Assembly (NCBI RefSeq): GCF_017743995.1
Contig: NZ_JAGHRB010000004.1
Coordinates: 186,001 to 250,000, forward strand
Direction: 5' to 3'
Origin: Ruegeria sp. R13_0
GTDB taxonomy: Bacteria; Pseudomonadota; Alphaproteobacteria; Rhodobacterales; Rhodobacteraceae
DNA length: 64,000 nt
The notes beneath the pieces are model-generated. The model ran no database searches and had not been told where the DNA came from. It worked only from the letters and a program-made list of their open reading frames with translations. This document shows, piece by piece, positions 19,974-28,928 of this stretch; the stretch's first letter is position 1; each line of letters opens with the position of its first letter. The translations under genes were made by a program, and so were the position numbers.

Positions 19974-20899
19974 GTGGTGAGGAATTCGTACCCCTGTCGT
20001 TGACGCCGCTGCTGATCGGCACCTTTGCGGCGATCGCCTGCGCCTTGCCCGGCAACTTCCTCGTGCTGCGCAAACAGGCGCTGATCGGGGATGCGATCAG
20101 CCATGTGGTGCTGCCCGGTATCGTTGTGGCCTTTCTGCTGACCGGAGCGATCTCGACCTGGCCCATGATGCTGGGCGCGGCGGGCGCGGCGATCGTGGCC
20201 GTTGTTCTGATCGAGGCGATCCGGAGGCTGGGTCAAATCGAGCCGGGTGCGGCGATGGGTGTGGTCTTTACGACCATGTTCGCGGCAGGTGTGCTGCTGT
20301 TGGAGCAGACAGATACCTCGACAGTGCATCTGGATGTGGAACATGCGCTGTATGGCAATCTGGAAAGCCTGATCTGGCTGGATGCGACGGGCTGGTCTTC
20401 GCTTTGGGATCTGCAGGCCTTGGCCGGGCTGCCACCGGAACTGCCTCGGATCGCGGTGACGATGCTGGGTGTTCTGCTGTTCACATGGCTTTTCTGGCGG
20501 CCGCTGAAAATCTCGACCTTCGATGAGGGGTTCGCGCGTACCATAGGCATCCGCACGGGCGCGCTAGGGCTGGCGTTGGTCATCGTCGCCGCGATCGCCG
20601 CCGTTGCCGCCTTTGATGCGGTCGGCTCGATCATCGTGATCGCCATGTTCATCTGCCCTCCTGCTGCGGCACGCATGATGACCAACCGGCTGGAGACGCA
20701 AATTGCCTGGAGCGTGGGATTCGCCATCCTCTCAGCTGTTTCGGGATATGTGCTGGCCGGGTATGGCCCGCTTTGGCTGGGTGCAGCGGACGCCGTCAGC
20801 GCGGCAGGGATGATCGCCACAATGTCCGGCGTGATTCTGGCCCTGACCGCCCTCTTCGGCCCGTGCCGCACCCGAGTGGGTGCGCACACGCCTGCGTGA
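19970..20899 (+). CDS. troD: Metal ABC transporter permease, TroD-like
   Basis: 309 residues, ABC-3 family integral membrane protein with about eight hydrophobic helices and the family segments GDAISHVVLPGIVVAF and FDAVGSIIVIAMFICPPAAA. It starts in the stop of the previous permease (ATGA), so the four-gene operon encodes two different permeases, as in Treponema TroABCD and SitABCD. Unlike its partner it has no C-terminal extension. Confidence 0.88.
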   Translation: MSGEEFVPLSLTPLLIGTFAAIACALPGNFLVLRKQALIGDAISHVVLPGIVVAFLLTGAISTWPMMLGAAGAAIVAVVLIEAIRRLGQIEPGAAMGVVFTTMFAAGVLLLEQTDTSTVHLDVEHALYGNLESLIWLDATGWSSLWDLQALAGLPPELPRIAVTMLGVLLFTWLFWRPLKISTFDEGFARTIGIRTGALGLALVIVAAIAAVAAFDAVGSIIVIAMFICPPAAARMMTNRLETQIAWSVGFAILSAVSGYVLAGYGPLWLGAADAVSAAGMIATMSGVILALTALFGPCRTRVGAHTPA

Positions 20900-21187
20900 A
20901 GCGGCACTTTCCTGCCACCGGTTCCCGCAGGTCATCGGCTGAACTTTGCCCAGAGTAAACAAAGATGACTCTTAATAAGCAATTTAACTAATTGCGTGTT
21001 AGGTCAATTGCATTACCGGCTAACACCTACCACTCACTTCGGTAAGTCCGGGCAGGGTTTGGTGAGGGCGGCACAGCCAGCCCCCGAACACTGTCCGGCC
21101 CCCCTCCCTTGTTGATCTGATAGATCGGCCGATATTACGGTTCAATCCGGTGGCAGAATCGGGCCGTGATGTGCTAGGTCTGGTGGT
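20900..21187. other. Intergenic region between the metal transporter operon and mutL
   Basis: 288 bases without a credible gene. It holds a short dyad GCAAT-TTAACTA-ATTGC (about 20980-20996), further AT-rich sequence, then a GC-rich 3' half. A small palindrome ATCGGCCGAT sits near 21125. No clear terminator, tRNA or riboswitch core was recognised. Confidence 0.5.
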
Positions 21188-23050
21188 ATGGCGCAGACGA
21201 CCCCCAATATCAGCGAAACACGACCCGTTATCCGGCAGCTCGACGATGCTGCGATCAACCGCATCGCCGCCGGTGAGGTTGTCGAACGTCCGGCCTCGGC
21301 CGTCAAGGAACTGGTCGAGAATGCCATCGACGCCGGAGCCACCCGTATTGCCATAGATATCGCGGACGGGGGCAAGACCTTGATTCGTGTCACCGACGAT
21401 GGCTGTGGTATCGCGCCCGAGGACTTGCCGCTGGCCTTGTCGCGTCATGCGACCTCGAAAATCGACGGGTCGGACCTTTTGAACATTCACACCTTCGGCT
21501 TTCGGGGTGAAGCTTTGCCCTCGCTCGGCGCGGTAGGTCGTTTGTCGATCACCAGCCGCGTTTCGGGGGCGGATGCGGCGTCAATCACTGTGTCGGGCGG
21601 CCGGATGGAGGCGGTGAAGCCCGCCGCACTTCGGGCAGGCACAGTGGTCGAGCTGCGCGATCTGTTTTTCGCTACGCCGGCGCGGCTCAAGTTCATGCGC
21701 ACCGACCGGGCCGAGGCGCAGGCCATAGGCGATACGGTCAAACGCCTGGCCATGGCCGAGCCTTCCGTCACGTTCACCTTGCGCGATGTTTCGGGCGGAG
21801 GTGAGGGCCGCGTGACCTTCCGCGCCGACCGCGAGAATGGCGATCTTTTCGATGCCCTCCACGCCCGTTTGGCCCGCGTGATCGGTCGCGAGTTCGCCGA
21901 AAACGCCCTGCAGATCGATGCGACGCGCGAAGGTATTCGGTTGTACGGCTATGCTGCCCTTCCGACCTATTCGCGCGGGGCTGCGGTTGCGCAATACCTG
22001 TTCGTCAATGGCCGTCCAGTCCGTGATAAGATGCTGACTGGCGCGCTTCGGGCCGCATATTTCGACTTCCTCAGCCGTGACCGCCACCCGGCTGCGGCGC
22101 TGTTTATCGACTGCGATCCGACGCTGGTGGACGTGAACGTGCATCCCGCCAAGTCGGAGGTTCGGTTCGGCGATCCCGGCGTTGCGCGCGGTTTGATCGT
22201 ATCCGCCCTGCGCCACGCGCTGGCCGAGGCCGGGCATCGCGCGTCCTCGACCGTTGCCAATGCGACTTTGGGCGCGATGCGTCCCGAGGCGCCTCAATCC
22301 GCCCCCGCGCGGGTCTACCAGATGGACCGCCCGTCGCAGGCGGCTCGGCAAGCAGCGTATCGGGCGCAATCCCCCGGCTTTGCTGAATTGGCAAGGGACT
22401 ATAGCGGCAGCATCGTTGAACCGACCCCGGTTGTGACCCCGGTGACCACTGAAGAACCTGTGCCGCAGGACCTTCCCTTGGGCGCTGCACGCGGTCAGGT
22501 GCATGAGAATTACATCATCGCGCAAACAGCCGACGGGATGGTCATCGTCGACCAGCACGCGGCGCATGAGCGGTTGGTCTATGAAAAACTCAAAACGCAG
22601 ATGGCCGAAAATGGCGTCGCCGCGCAGGCTTTGCTGATCCCCGAGATCGTCGAACTGTCCGAAGGCGATTGCGCGCGGTTGATGGCAGTGGCCGATGACC
22701 TCTCACGCCTTGGCCTGACGCTCGAGCCTTTTGGCGGCGGTGCCATTGCCGTGCGCGAAACCCCTGCCATTCTGGGCGAGGTCGATGCCCGCGCGATGAT
22801 CCTGGATATCCTCGATGAGCTGGCCGATCAGGGCGACAGTCAGATGGTGCAAGCGCGGATCGAGGCGATCCTCAGCCGCGTTGCCTGCCATGGTTCGATC
22901 CGCTCTGGCCGCCGGATGCGGGCCGAGGAAATGAACGCCCTGCTGCGCGAGATGGAGGCCACCCCGCATTCCGGCCAATGCAACCACGGGCGACCCACTT
23001 ATGTTGAACTGAAACTCAGCGATATCGAGCGTCTGTTCGGGCGCAGTTGA
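21188..23050 (+). CDS. mutL: DNA mismatch repair protein MutL, endonuclease type
   Basis: 620 residues. The N-terminal GHKL ATPase has [20 protein letters not shown] and GFRGEAL. A proline/alanine-rich linker (about 345-425) separates the C-terminal dimerisation domain. That domain carries the metal-binding endonuclease motif [12 protein letters not shown], together with ACHGSIRSG and [11 protein letters not shown], so it is a nicking MutL like those of most MutH-less bacteria, unlike E. coli MutL. Start at ATG 21188; the ribosome site is weak. Confidence 0.93.
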   Translation: MAQTTPNISETRPVIRQLDDAAINRIAAGEVVERPASAVKELVENAIDAGATRIAIDIADGGKTLIRVTDDGCGIAPEDLPLALSRHATSKIDGSDLLNIHTFGFRGEALPSLGAVGRLSITSRVSGADAASITVSGGRMEAVKPAALRAGTVVELRDLFFATPARLKFMRTDRAEAQAIGDTVKRLAMAEPSVTFTLRDVSGGGEGRVTFRADRENGDLFDALHARLARVIGREFAENALQIDATREGIRLYGYAALPTYSRGAAVAQYLFVNGRPVRDKMLTGALRAAYFDFLSRDRHPAAALFIDCDPTLVDVNVHPAKSEVRFGDPGVARGLIVSALRHALAEAGHRASSTVANATLGAMRPEAPQSAPARVYQMDRPSQAARQAAYRAQSPGFAELARDYSGSIVEPTPVVTPVTTEEPVPQDLPLGAARGQVHENYIIAQTADGMVIVDQHAAHERLVYEKLKTQMAENGVAAQALLIPEIVELSEGDCARLMAVADDLSRLGLTLEPFGGGAIAVRETPAILGEVDARAMILDILDELADQGDSQMVQARIEAILSRVACHGSIRSGRRMRAEEMNALLREMEATPHSGQCNHGRPTYVELKLSDIERLFGRS

Positions 23051-23107
23051 TCGGGTCTCGCGAAGTGTTTAAGAAGATAGAAACAAAACGAGAACATACA
23101 GGTTCAT

Positions 23108-24337
23108 ATGATTGAGATTGCAGGCACCCAATATGCACTGAATGACCCCGTAATCCTCGTTGCGGGTGGCGTTCTGGCGCTGATCCTTTTGTTGCTGTTC
23201 CTGTCGCTGCGGGCGTCGCAGCGTTCCGCCCGGATGGCAGAGCCTCTGGCGCGTCAGATGGCGCATCTGGGGCAACATGTGCAGGCTTTGGGGCAGGGGC
23301 AGGAGCAATTGCGTGGCGGGTTGCAGCACGTCTCGGACACCCAGGCCAATGCGCAGGTGCAGGTGATCCAGACGGTCGAAACCCGCCTGTCCTCGGTGCA
23401 GCAGCAGATGAATGACCGGCTGGCCGACAATGCTATGAAATCGGCCCGCGCGCTGGCGGAGATGCAAGAGAGGATGAAGGAATCGCTGCACGGGTCCTCG
23501 AAACAGACCGCGACCTCGCTGACTCAGTTGCAGGAGCGGTTGGCCGCCATCGACAAGGCGCAGGATAACATCACCAAGCTGTCCGGCGATGTGTTGTCGC
23601 TGCAGGATATCCTATCGAACAAGCAGACGCGGGGTGCGTTTGGTGAGATTCAGTTGAACGACATCGTCTCCAAGGCGCTGCCGCATGACAGTTTCCAGTT
23701 GCAGGCGACACTCTCGAACGGCCGCAGGGCGGATTGTCTGATCCATCTTCCGAACCCACCGGGGCCGATTGTGATCGACAGCAAATTCCCTTTGGAGGCC
23801 TATGAGGCGCTGATCGGATCGACCAATGACGCCGAGCTGAAGGCGGCGGTGCAGATGTTCCGCAGCACGGTGCGCAAACACATCAACGATATCGCTGAGA
23901 AATACATTCTGGATGGCGAAACCGCCGATGGCGCGCTGATGTTCCTGCCGTCCGAGGCGGTCTACGCCGAGTTGCACGCCAAGTTCCCCGAATTGGTGCA
24001 GGAGAGTTTTACCAAACGCGTTTGGATCGTGTCACCGACCACCTGCATGGCGACGCTGAATACGATGCGCGCGATCCTCAAGGACGCGCGGATGCGAGAA
24101 CATGCAGGCGCCATCCGCAAAGAACTTGGGATGCTACACAAGGATGTCGAGCGTTTGGGCGACCGCGTTGCCAATTTGGATCGCCATTTCGGGCAGGCGG
24201 CCAAGGATATCTCGGACATCAAGATCAGCGCGGAAAAAGCTGGCCGCAGGGCGCAACGGCTTGATAACTTTGATTTTGAGGAACTGGCGCCAGAGGCCCC
24301 CTCGGAGGTCGTCCCTTTAACGCGGCACGAGGGCTGA
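23108..24337 (+). CDS. rmuC: DNA recombination protein RmuC
   Basis: 409 residues: one N-terminal membrane helix (about 12-32), a long coiled coil (about 40-165), then the RmuC PD-(D/E)xK-like nuclease domain. Domain landmarks are NKQTRGAFGEIQL, PGPIVIDSKFPLEAYEAL and FLPSEAVYAELHAKFPEL. RmuC limits recombination at inverted repeats in E. coli. The gene begins 57 bases after mutL in the same direction and may be cotranscribed. Confidence 0.9.
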   Translation: MIEIAGTQYALNDPVILVAGGVLALILLLLFLSLRASQRSARMAEPLARQMAHLGQHVQALGQGQEQLRGGLQHVSDTQANAQVQVIQTVETRLSSVQQQMNDRLADNAMKSARALAEMQERMKESLHGSSKQTATSLTQLQERLAAIDKAQDNITKLSGDVLSLQDILSNKQTRGAFGEIQLNDIVSKALPHDSFQLQATLSNGRRADCLIHLPNPPGPIVIDSKFPLEAYEALIGSTNDAELKAAVQMFRSTVRKHINDIAEKYILDGETADGALMFLPSEAVYAELHAKFPELVQESFTKRVWIVSPTTCMATLNTMRAILKDARMREHAGAIRKELGMLHKDVERLGDRVANLDRHFGQAAKDISDIKISAEKAGRRAQRLDNFDFEELAPEAPSEVVPLTRHEG

Positions 24338-24365
24338 GTGCGCATCCTGACAGACAGGTTGCTGA

Positions 24366-25691
24366 ATGAAAAATGCGGCGCACCCGCCAGAAATTGACCA
24401 ACTGCTGAGAACGGCCGAACAGGACGCGGAGCAGATCGTTGGCCTGTTGCGAATGGGGGTGGCAGCAGGTCTTGGCGTCTTCTTCCTCGTCACGATCCAA
24501 CCGGTTTCGAACAGTGGACATGCGGTTCTGGAGCGCCAATGGGCGTTCGCGTTCGGAACCCTCTTTGCCTATTTCCTGCTTGGCTTCGTGACTTGGATGG
24601 CGGCTAGCAGGGGGCGCTTTTCGGGTTGGATGGCGTGGCCTGTGTCAGGCGCAGATTCTGTGTTCCTGATTGTTTCGGTTTGGTTGGGCTTACTCAATAC
24701 CGGTCTTGTCGGGGACGAGGTCTTCGTTTTGCCCGCCGTCTGGCTGGCCCCTGTAGTCCTGGCTTTCGGAGTATTGCGCGGCAACCCCAAGGTCATGTTG
24801 ATGCAGGTTGTCTTGCTGTCGCTTGGGTTTCTGTTCCTGATCGGGATAGATGCAGGATCTGCGCGGGGTCACACAGACAGCCCCATCTGGCTGTTTCTGG
24901 CACCCCCTCCCAACCTGATCCGCGTCTTCATGATCGCTCTGGCCGGGGTGGTTCTGATCGTCGCCGCAAGGCGGGTTCACAAGTTGCTGTTCCAATCCAT
25001 AACTGAGGCGCAGCGTCGCGCGAACCTGACGCGCTACCTGCCCTCGCAGGTCGTTCAGGACCTCGGCGACAGCGGATTGGCGGCTTTGAAAAACGGACGC
25101 CGCCAGAAGGCCGGTTTGATTTTCATCGATCTGCGCGGTTTCACGACACTGTCGCAACAGCTGGAGCCGGATGAGGTCTCTGAGCTGATCTCAGACTACA
25201 GACGCCGGGTCTCGGCCGTTGTGCGTCGGGAAAACGGGATCATCGACAAGTTCATCGGAGACGCTGTCATGATCGTGTTTGACGGAGAACAGGCCGCAAA
25301 ACGGTGCCTGAACTGCGGCGCGGGACTGTTGAAAGAAATGGCCCGATGGACCGCCGAGCGCAAATCGGCGGGCCTTCCTTCACTTGGCACCGGAATCGGC
25401 TTGCATTGGGGTGAGGTTTTTCTCGGAGTGATAGGCGATCAGGACAGGCTGGAGTTTTCAGTGTTCGGAGATGCGGTGAACACAGCCGCAAGGCTTGAAA
25501 GCCTGACCCGCGATCTGGAAATGGACCTGATCGTCTCGAACGACCTTGTGACAGCGGCTGGAGGGCCGGACCTCTTGGACGGGCTGGTCAGCATCTCCCC
25601 GATCGAGGTCAAAGGCCGCAGCGGTGCGTTGGAGTTGTTGGGGGTTCCTATCCGGTCTGAAAACGCCGAAGACCCCAGCGAGGGCAAGTAG
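24366..25691 (+). CDS. Membrane-bound class III adenylate/guanylate cyclase
   Basis: 441 residues. Six hydrophobic helices (about 30-205) precede a class III nucleotide cyclase domain (about 250-420). Metal aspartates lie in FIDLRGFT and FIGDAVMIV; transition-state Asn and Arg lie in GDAVNTAARLE. The base-specifying Lys is present (DKFIGD), but the position occupied by Asp in mammalian adenylyl cyclase is Ser (EFSVFG), where many bacterial enzymes have Thr. cAMP is the more likely product, but specificity is not settled. The sensor half has no recognised ligand domain. Confidence 0.85.
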   Translation: MKNAAHPPEIDQLLRTAEQDAEQIVGLLRMGVAAGLGVFFLVTIQPVSNSGHAVLERQWAFAFGTLFAYFLLGFVTWMAASRGRFSGWMAWPVSGADSVFLIVSVWLGLLNTGLVGDEVFVLPAVWLAPVVLAFGVLRGNPKVMLMQVVLLSLGFLFLIGIDAGSARGHTDSPIWLFLAPPPNLIRVFMIALAGVVLIVAARRVHKLLFQSITEAQRRANLTRYLPSQVVQDLGDSGLAALKNGRRQKAGLIFIDLRGFTTLSQQLEPDEVSELISDYRRRVSAVVRRENGIIDKFIGDAVMIVFDGEQAAKRCLNCGAGLLKEMARWTAERKSAGLPSLGTGIGLHWGEVFLGVIGDQDRLEFSVFGDAVNTAARLESLTRDLEMDLIVSNDLVTAAGGPDLLDGLVSISPIEVKGRSGALELLGVPIRSENAEDPSEGK

Positions 25692-25695
25692 CACC

Positions 25696-26100
25696 TTACT
25701 GGATCGACAGATCCAGATTGTAGCCCACGGTTTTGCCCATATCCCGGTCATTTCCCATCAGATAGACACGGATCGTATAGTCTCCGTCTTCGGGCAGATC
25801 GATCCGGGCAGTGTTGCCGTCAATCGAGCCGTTATAGATCGCGACGCCATCGCTGCCGGGAGGCAGGATGTTGAAATAAATCACACCATTGCCGTTGGTG
25901 TCGCTGACCTTGAGATCGGCAAACATCTCTTGCCCGGCTTTCGCGCCAAGCGAGTAGTCAAAATACTCGTCTCCGGTTACGGTACCGTTGACCATTGTGC
26001 CAAAGTTGCCTGGCTCGAATTTCACATCGGCCTTCATTTGGGCAGACGCAATCGAGGCAACGCACGCAACGCCAAGCGCGATCATATAAATTCGGTTCAT
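25696..26100 (-). CDS. Periplasmic PliG-like (g-type lysozyme inhibitor family) protein
   Basis: 134 residues with a clear signal peptide (cleavage near ASIASA-Q). The mature beta-rich domain follows the layout of E. coli PliG/YcgK as I remember it: VKFEPG near the start, GTVTGDEYFDYSLGAKAGQ (PliG: GEIKGYDYDTYTFYAKKGQ), and the end LPEDGDYTIRVYLMGNDRD then YNLDLSIQ (PliG: LPASGKYELRVLQTRNDAR then YNVDIQIK). AGGAG precedes ATG 26100. It starts 45 bases after chrR and may belong to that operon. Other beta-sandwich families remain possible. Confidence 0.55.
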   Translation of the reverse strand: MNRIYMIALGVACVASIASAQMKADVKFEPGNFGTMVNGTVTGDEYFDYSLGAKAGQEMFADLKVSDTNGNGVIYFNILPPGSDGVAIYNGSIDGNTARIDLPEDGDYTIRVYLMGNDRDMGKTVGYNLDLSIQ

Positions 26101-26145
26101 AACATATCTCCTGTCAGAGGCAGTTCTGATCCGAACCATACACGA

Positions 26146-26805
26146 TCAGATCCGCAGGAAGGGCTGGAAAAGACGCGGCATCAGTTTGCTAAACTTCAGC
26201 GGTGCATCTGTGACAGCCAAGCAGATGCAATCCTCGGTGATGTCCGCCGTTGGCGTGTGATGCAGGTCTTCATCTGCAATCTCGACATCGCCGCGCGCGA
26301 AGCGATCAACCTCATCCGAAAAGGCGCCCTGAAGAACCATCGTCAGTTCCGTACCATTGTGACTGTGATCCGGAACAGCGACACCTGCAGGGATGAACAG
26401 CAAGCGGGCGGTGGCCTCTTTGCTGGTCGGCAGGATCGCCTGTTTCACGCCCATGCCAATCGGTTTCCACTGAATGTCATCAACTGTCCCACCGACATAG
26501 TCTTGCAGGGGGGTCGGCAGGATGGCGCAGCCCGGACGGGCGGGCTTGGGGGTCGGTGCGCCTTGAGAAATCAGGGCCATCGTCGCGGCTAGGGATGAGT
26601 CGCTCATGCTGACAGCATCTGGTTGCGCGTCCAGAACATGTCCGCCCACGGCCTCATAGCTTTCGGCGCGGGCACGGCAGTGGTCGCACAGTGACAGATG
26701 GGTTGCGACCATCAGGTCGAACGCCTCGGGCAGCGAGCCGGCGGCATAGGCCATCAGCAGCTCATCTGTCAGGTGATGTTTAATCGACTGGCTCATCTTG
26801 CTCAT
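26146..26805 (-). CDS. chrR: ChrR, zinc-binding anti-sigma factor for RpoE
   Basis: 219 residues. The N-terminal anti-sigma domain (about 1-85) has the HxxxCxxC zinc motif in ATHLSLCDHC plus an N-terminal His (KHHLTDE). The C-terminal cupin domain keeps the second zinc site: His, His and Glu in DHSHNGTE and a His in DLHHTP. In Rhodobacter, ChrR holds RpoE inactive until singlet oxygen triggers its degradation. The start lies one base after the rpoE stop, giving near 1:1 coupled synthesis. AlgU/RseA-type sensing is excluded because there is no membrane helix. Confidence 0.9.
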   Translation of the reverse strand: MSKMSQSIKHHLTDELLMAYAAGSLPEAFDLMVATHLSLCDHCRARAESYEAVGGHVLDAQPDAVSMSDSSLAATMALISQGAPTPKPARPGCAILPTPLQDYVGGTVDDIQWKPIGMGVKQAILPTSKEATARLLFIPAGVAVPDHSHNGTELTMVLQGAFSDEVDRFARGDVEIADEDLHHTPTADITEDCICLAVTDAPLKFSKLMPRLFQPFLRI

Positions 26806-26806
26806 C

Positions 26807-27364
26807 TCAGTTCATCGCGTGGCGCAAGCGGTCCAGCGCCAACCTGATACGTGATTTGATCGTTCCCAAGGGCAACCCGGTCTGAGACGCAATCTCTCGG
26901 TGACTCAGGTCCCCGAAATACGCCTTCTCGATCAGTTCTCTCTGCGCCTCGGGCAACGCCAGCATGGCGGTGCGCAGCTGCGCGGTTTCCTGTTGCAGCG
27001 CAAGGACATCGTCTTGTTCCGGCTCAGCCTCGGGCCCCCATCCCAGTTCCTCGGGTTCAGGGCGACGTTGCTTGCGCAGGACGTCAATGCGCTTGTTCCG
27101 AGCGATGGTGAACACCCAAGTGGCCACCGTGGCCCGTGACGGATCGAACAGATGGGCCTTGTGCCACAAGGTCGCCATCACCTCTTGCGCGCATTCTTCG
27201 GCCAGCGCGGCGTCGGATCCTGACTTCATCAGGAACGCCTTGATGCGCGGAGCGAAATGCTGGAACAGCTCGGCAAAGGCCGCCTGGTCCTGCGCGTCTC
27301 GGATGCGCCTGACTTGGTCCACCCACTCGGTCCTGGTGTCGCAACTGCCGTTCGTTCCGTTCAC
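26807..27364 (-). CDS. rpoE: ECF sigma factor RpoE (singlet-oxygen stress, ChrR-controlled)
   Basis: 185 residues from GTG 27364. Region 2 is visible in FAELFQHFAPRIKAFLMKSG and VATWVFTIARNKRIDVLRK; region 4 in LIEKAYFGDLSHREIASQTG and LPLGTIKSRIRLALDRLRH. Pairing with ChrR identifies the ECF11/RpoE type of Rhodobacter. GTG 27364 is chosen because AAGGG lies seven bases upstream and the length fits the family. A longer in-frame ATG at 27463 would add 33 unconserved residues and falls at the expected transcription start. Confidence 0.88.
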   Translation of the reverse strand: MNGTNGSCDTRTEWVDQVRRIRDAQDQAAFAELFQHFAPRIKAFLMKSGSDAALAEECAQEVMATLWHKAHLFDPSRATVATWVFTIARNKRIDVLRKQRRPEPEELGWGPEAEPEQDDVLALQQETAQLRTAMLALPEAQRELIEKAYFGDLSHREIASQTGLPLGTIKSRIRLALDRLRHAMN

Positions 27365-27467
27365 CTGTCTACCCTTGATGCGTTTCTTTGCGCGCCAAGG
27401 CTGAGGGGCGGCCTGTTCAGCCGCAGGTTCGTCCAAGGTCACGGTATTGATCTCGGTAAACATAACC

Positions 27468-27497
27468 GGATTACGCGGGGGGCACCAAGGCGGATCA
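27468..27497 (-). promoter_or_regulatory. RpoE-dependent autoregulatory promoter of rpoE-chrR
   Basis: On the minus strand TGATCC (27492-27497) is followed after exactly 18 bases by TAATCC (27468-27473). The Rhodobacter sigma-E consensus is TGATC-N18-TAA. Transcription should begin near 27463, leaving a leader of about 100 bases before the GTG start. This indicates positive autoregulation. Confidence 0.75.
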
Positions 27498-27613
27498 CTT
27501 TCATGTCACAAAAAAAGTCCAAACCGGGGTGGATTCCGTATTTCAAATGACGTCTCTTTTCTGAAAAGGGCGCAAGTCGAACAATTAACAGGCAAAGCAG
27601 GACGCGCGGCGGA

Positions 27614-28384
27614 ATGAAAAATATCGACCACATAGCAGGTTACACCTTTCACGGTCGCAAAGGGGCGATTGAAAACGCCTTTCGCTATTCGGTCGATTAC
27701 ATCCTGCTGGACCCCGAGGCCGATCTGTCCACGCCGCTGCTTTTTTCGGTCGACCGCGTGAACATCACCAATTGGCGCAGGTCAGATCACGGCGGTGAAC
27801 CGGGGCAGGGGATCGGAACCCCATGGTTGCGCGCCCGGTTTGAGGAACTGGAGGTGCCCCAGCCGGCGCAGATCATGTTGCTGACGCAGCCGAGGGTTCT
27901 GGGCCATGTTTTCAACCCTGTCAGTTTCTGGTTCTGTTTCGATCGGGATGGACAGCTTTACGCTGTGGTCGCTGAGGTCACGAATACTTACGGGACGCGC
28001 CACAGCTATGTTTGCCACAAGCCGGGTTTTGCGGTCATCGACCCTTCGGACCGGGTGGTGGCGGACAAGCTGATGCATGTGTCGCCCTTCCAGAAGATTG
28101 AGGGGAATTACACGTTCCGCTTCGACTATCGCCCCGACCGTGTTGGGGTTTGGATCGACTATGGACGGGAAGGAGGCGGGCTGATCGCCACGCTGACGGG
28201 TCCGCGTCAGCCTCTGACCAACCGCTCTATTCTGTGGTCGTTGTTGCGCCGTCCGTTTGGCGCGCGACGCACCTTTGCGCTGATCGTGTGGCAGGCAATC
28301 AAGCTGTGGATCAAGAAAGCCCGGTTTCGTCCGTTCCGCACCGCGCCTGTTCCGGAGCAGCCTGTGTCGCGGGTTCGGCGATAG
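27614..28384 (+). CDS. DUF1365 family protein
   Basis: 256 residues, soluble and basic. Signature segments of DUF1365 are visible: FHGRKGAIENAFRYSVDYI, LTQPRVLGHVFNPVSFWFC, VAEVTNTYGTRHSYV and KLMHVSPFQKIEGNYTF. In Rhodobacter, genes of this family belong to the RpoE singlet-oxygen regulon and lie near fatty-acid-modifying methyltransferases; biochemical function is unclear. Divergent from rpoE-chrR. I found no convincing sigma-E promoter on this strand. Confidence 0.8.
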   Translation: MKNIDHIAGYTFHGRKGAIENAFRYSVDYILLDPEADLSTPLLFSVDRVNITNWRRSDHGGEPGQGIGTPWLRARFEELEVPQPAQIMLLTQPRVLGHVFNPVSFWFCFDRDGQLYAVVAEVTNTYGTRHSYVCHKPGFAVIDPSDRVVADKLMHVSPFQKIEGNYTFRFDYRPDRVGVWIDYGREGGGLIATLTGPRQPLTNRSILWSLLRRPFGARRTFALIVWQAIKLWIKKARFRPFRTAPVPEQPVSRVRR

Positions 28385-28471
28385 TTGCCCCTCTGTTTGC
28401 GTAAGATCAAAGACTCGGGGTGCGTGTCGGGGTCTGATGTGTCGAAACCGCGAACAAGAGGAGCTGAAGGC

Positions 28472-28789
28472 ATGTTGGAAATTTCGGCAAGGAAAGTGGC
28501 TCAGGTTGCTATGATGGGGCGTGAGCTGGGACGGGCCGAAGGTGAGTTGCGCGCCTTTGTCGACCGGATGAGCGAGGATGAGCAGGCCGAGTTGGTCGCC
28601 ATCATGTGGATCGGGCGCGAAAGCTTTTTCGCCGAGGATCTGGCCGAGGCCATTGCCACCGCCAAATCCGAGGCCTCAACCCCCTGCGCCGATTATCTGA
28701 TCGGCACGCCGCATATGTCGGACCATCTTGAGAACGGCTTGGATGCGTTGGGCATATCGGCTGAGGATATCGAGAACGATCTGATGTAG
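28472..28789 (+). CDS. DUF3775 family protein
   Basis: 105 residues, acidic and mostly helical (ISARKVAQVAMMGRELGRAE, MSEDEQAELVAIMWIGRE). I recognise it as DUF3775, a small family common in alphaproteobacteria with no known function. ATG 28472 has AGGAG 12 bases upstream with AAGG closer in. It is 87 bases after the DUF1365 gene and ends before a strong terminator, so the two may be cotranscribed. Confidence 0.7.
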   Translation: MLEISARKVAQVAMMGRELGRAEGELRAFVDRMSEDEQAELVAIMWIGRESFFAEDLAEAIATAKSEASTPCADYLIGTPHMSDHLENGLDALGISAEDIENDLM

Positions 28790-28846
28790 CCGAAGGCTCC
28801 GGATAGCGCGTGCCATCGCGCCCCATCTTCCTAAAGAAACTTTAAT

Positions 28847-28884
28847 GGAACGCTGCTTTTTGGTTAACGCAGCGTTCCTTTATT
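28847..28884 (+). terminator. Rho-independent terminator after the DUF3775 gene
   Basis: A perfect 10-bp stem, GGAACGCTGC (28847-28856) with GCAGCGTTCC (28869-28878), has a 12-base loop and is followed by TTTATTT. Confidence 0.85.
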
Positions 28885-28928
28885 TGATGTCAGTACTGCA
28901 CTGAAAATCAAATTTAGGAGGAAAAGAA

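Noticed and set aside
27365-27463. N-terminal extension of RpoE from ATG 27463
   Set aside because: The extension is unconserved, lacks a ribosome site, and begins at the predicted transcription start of the sigma-E promoter.
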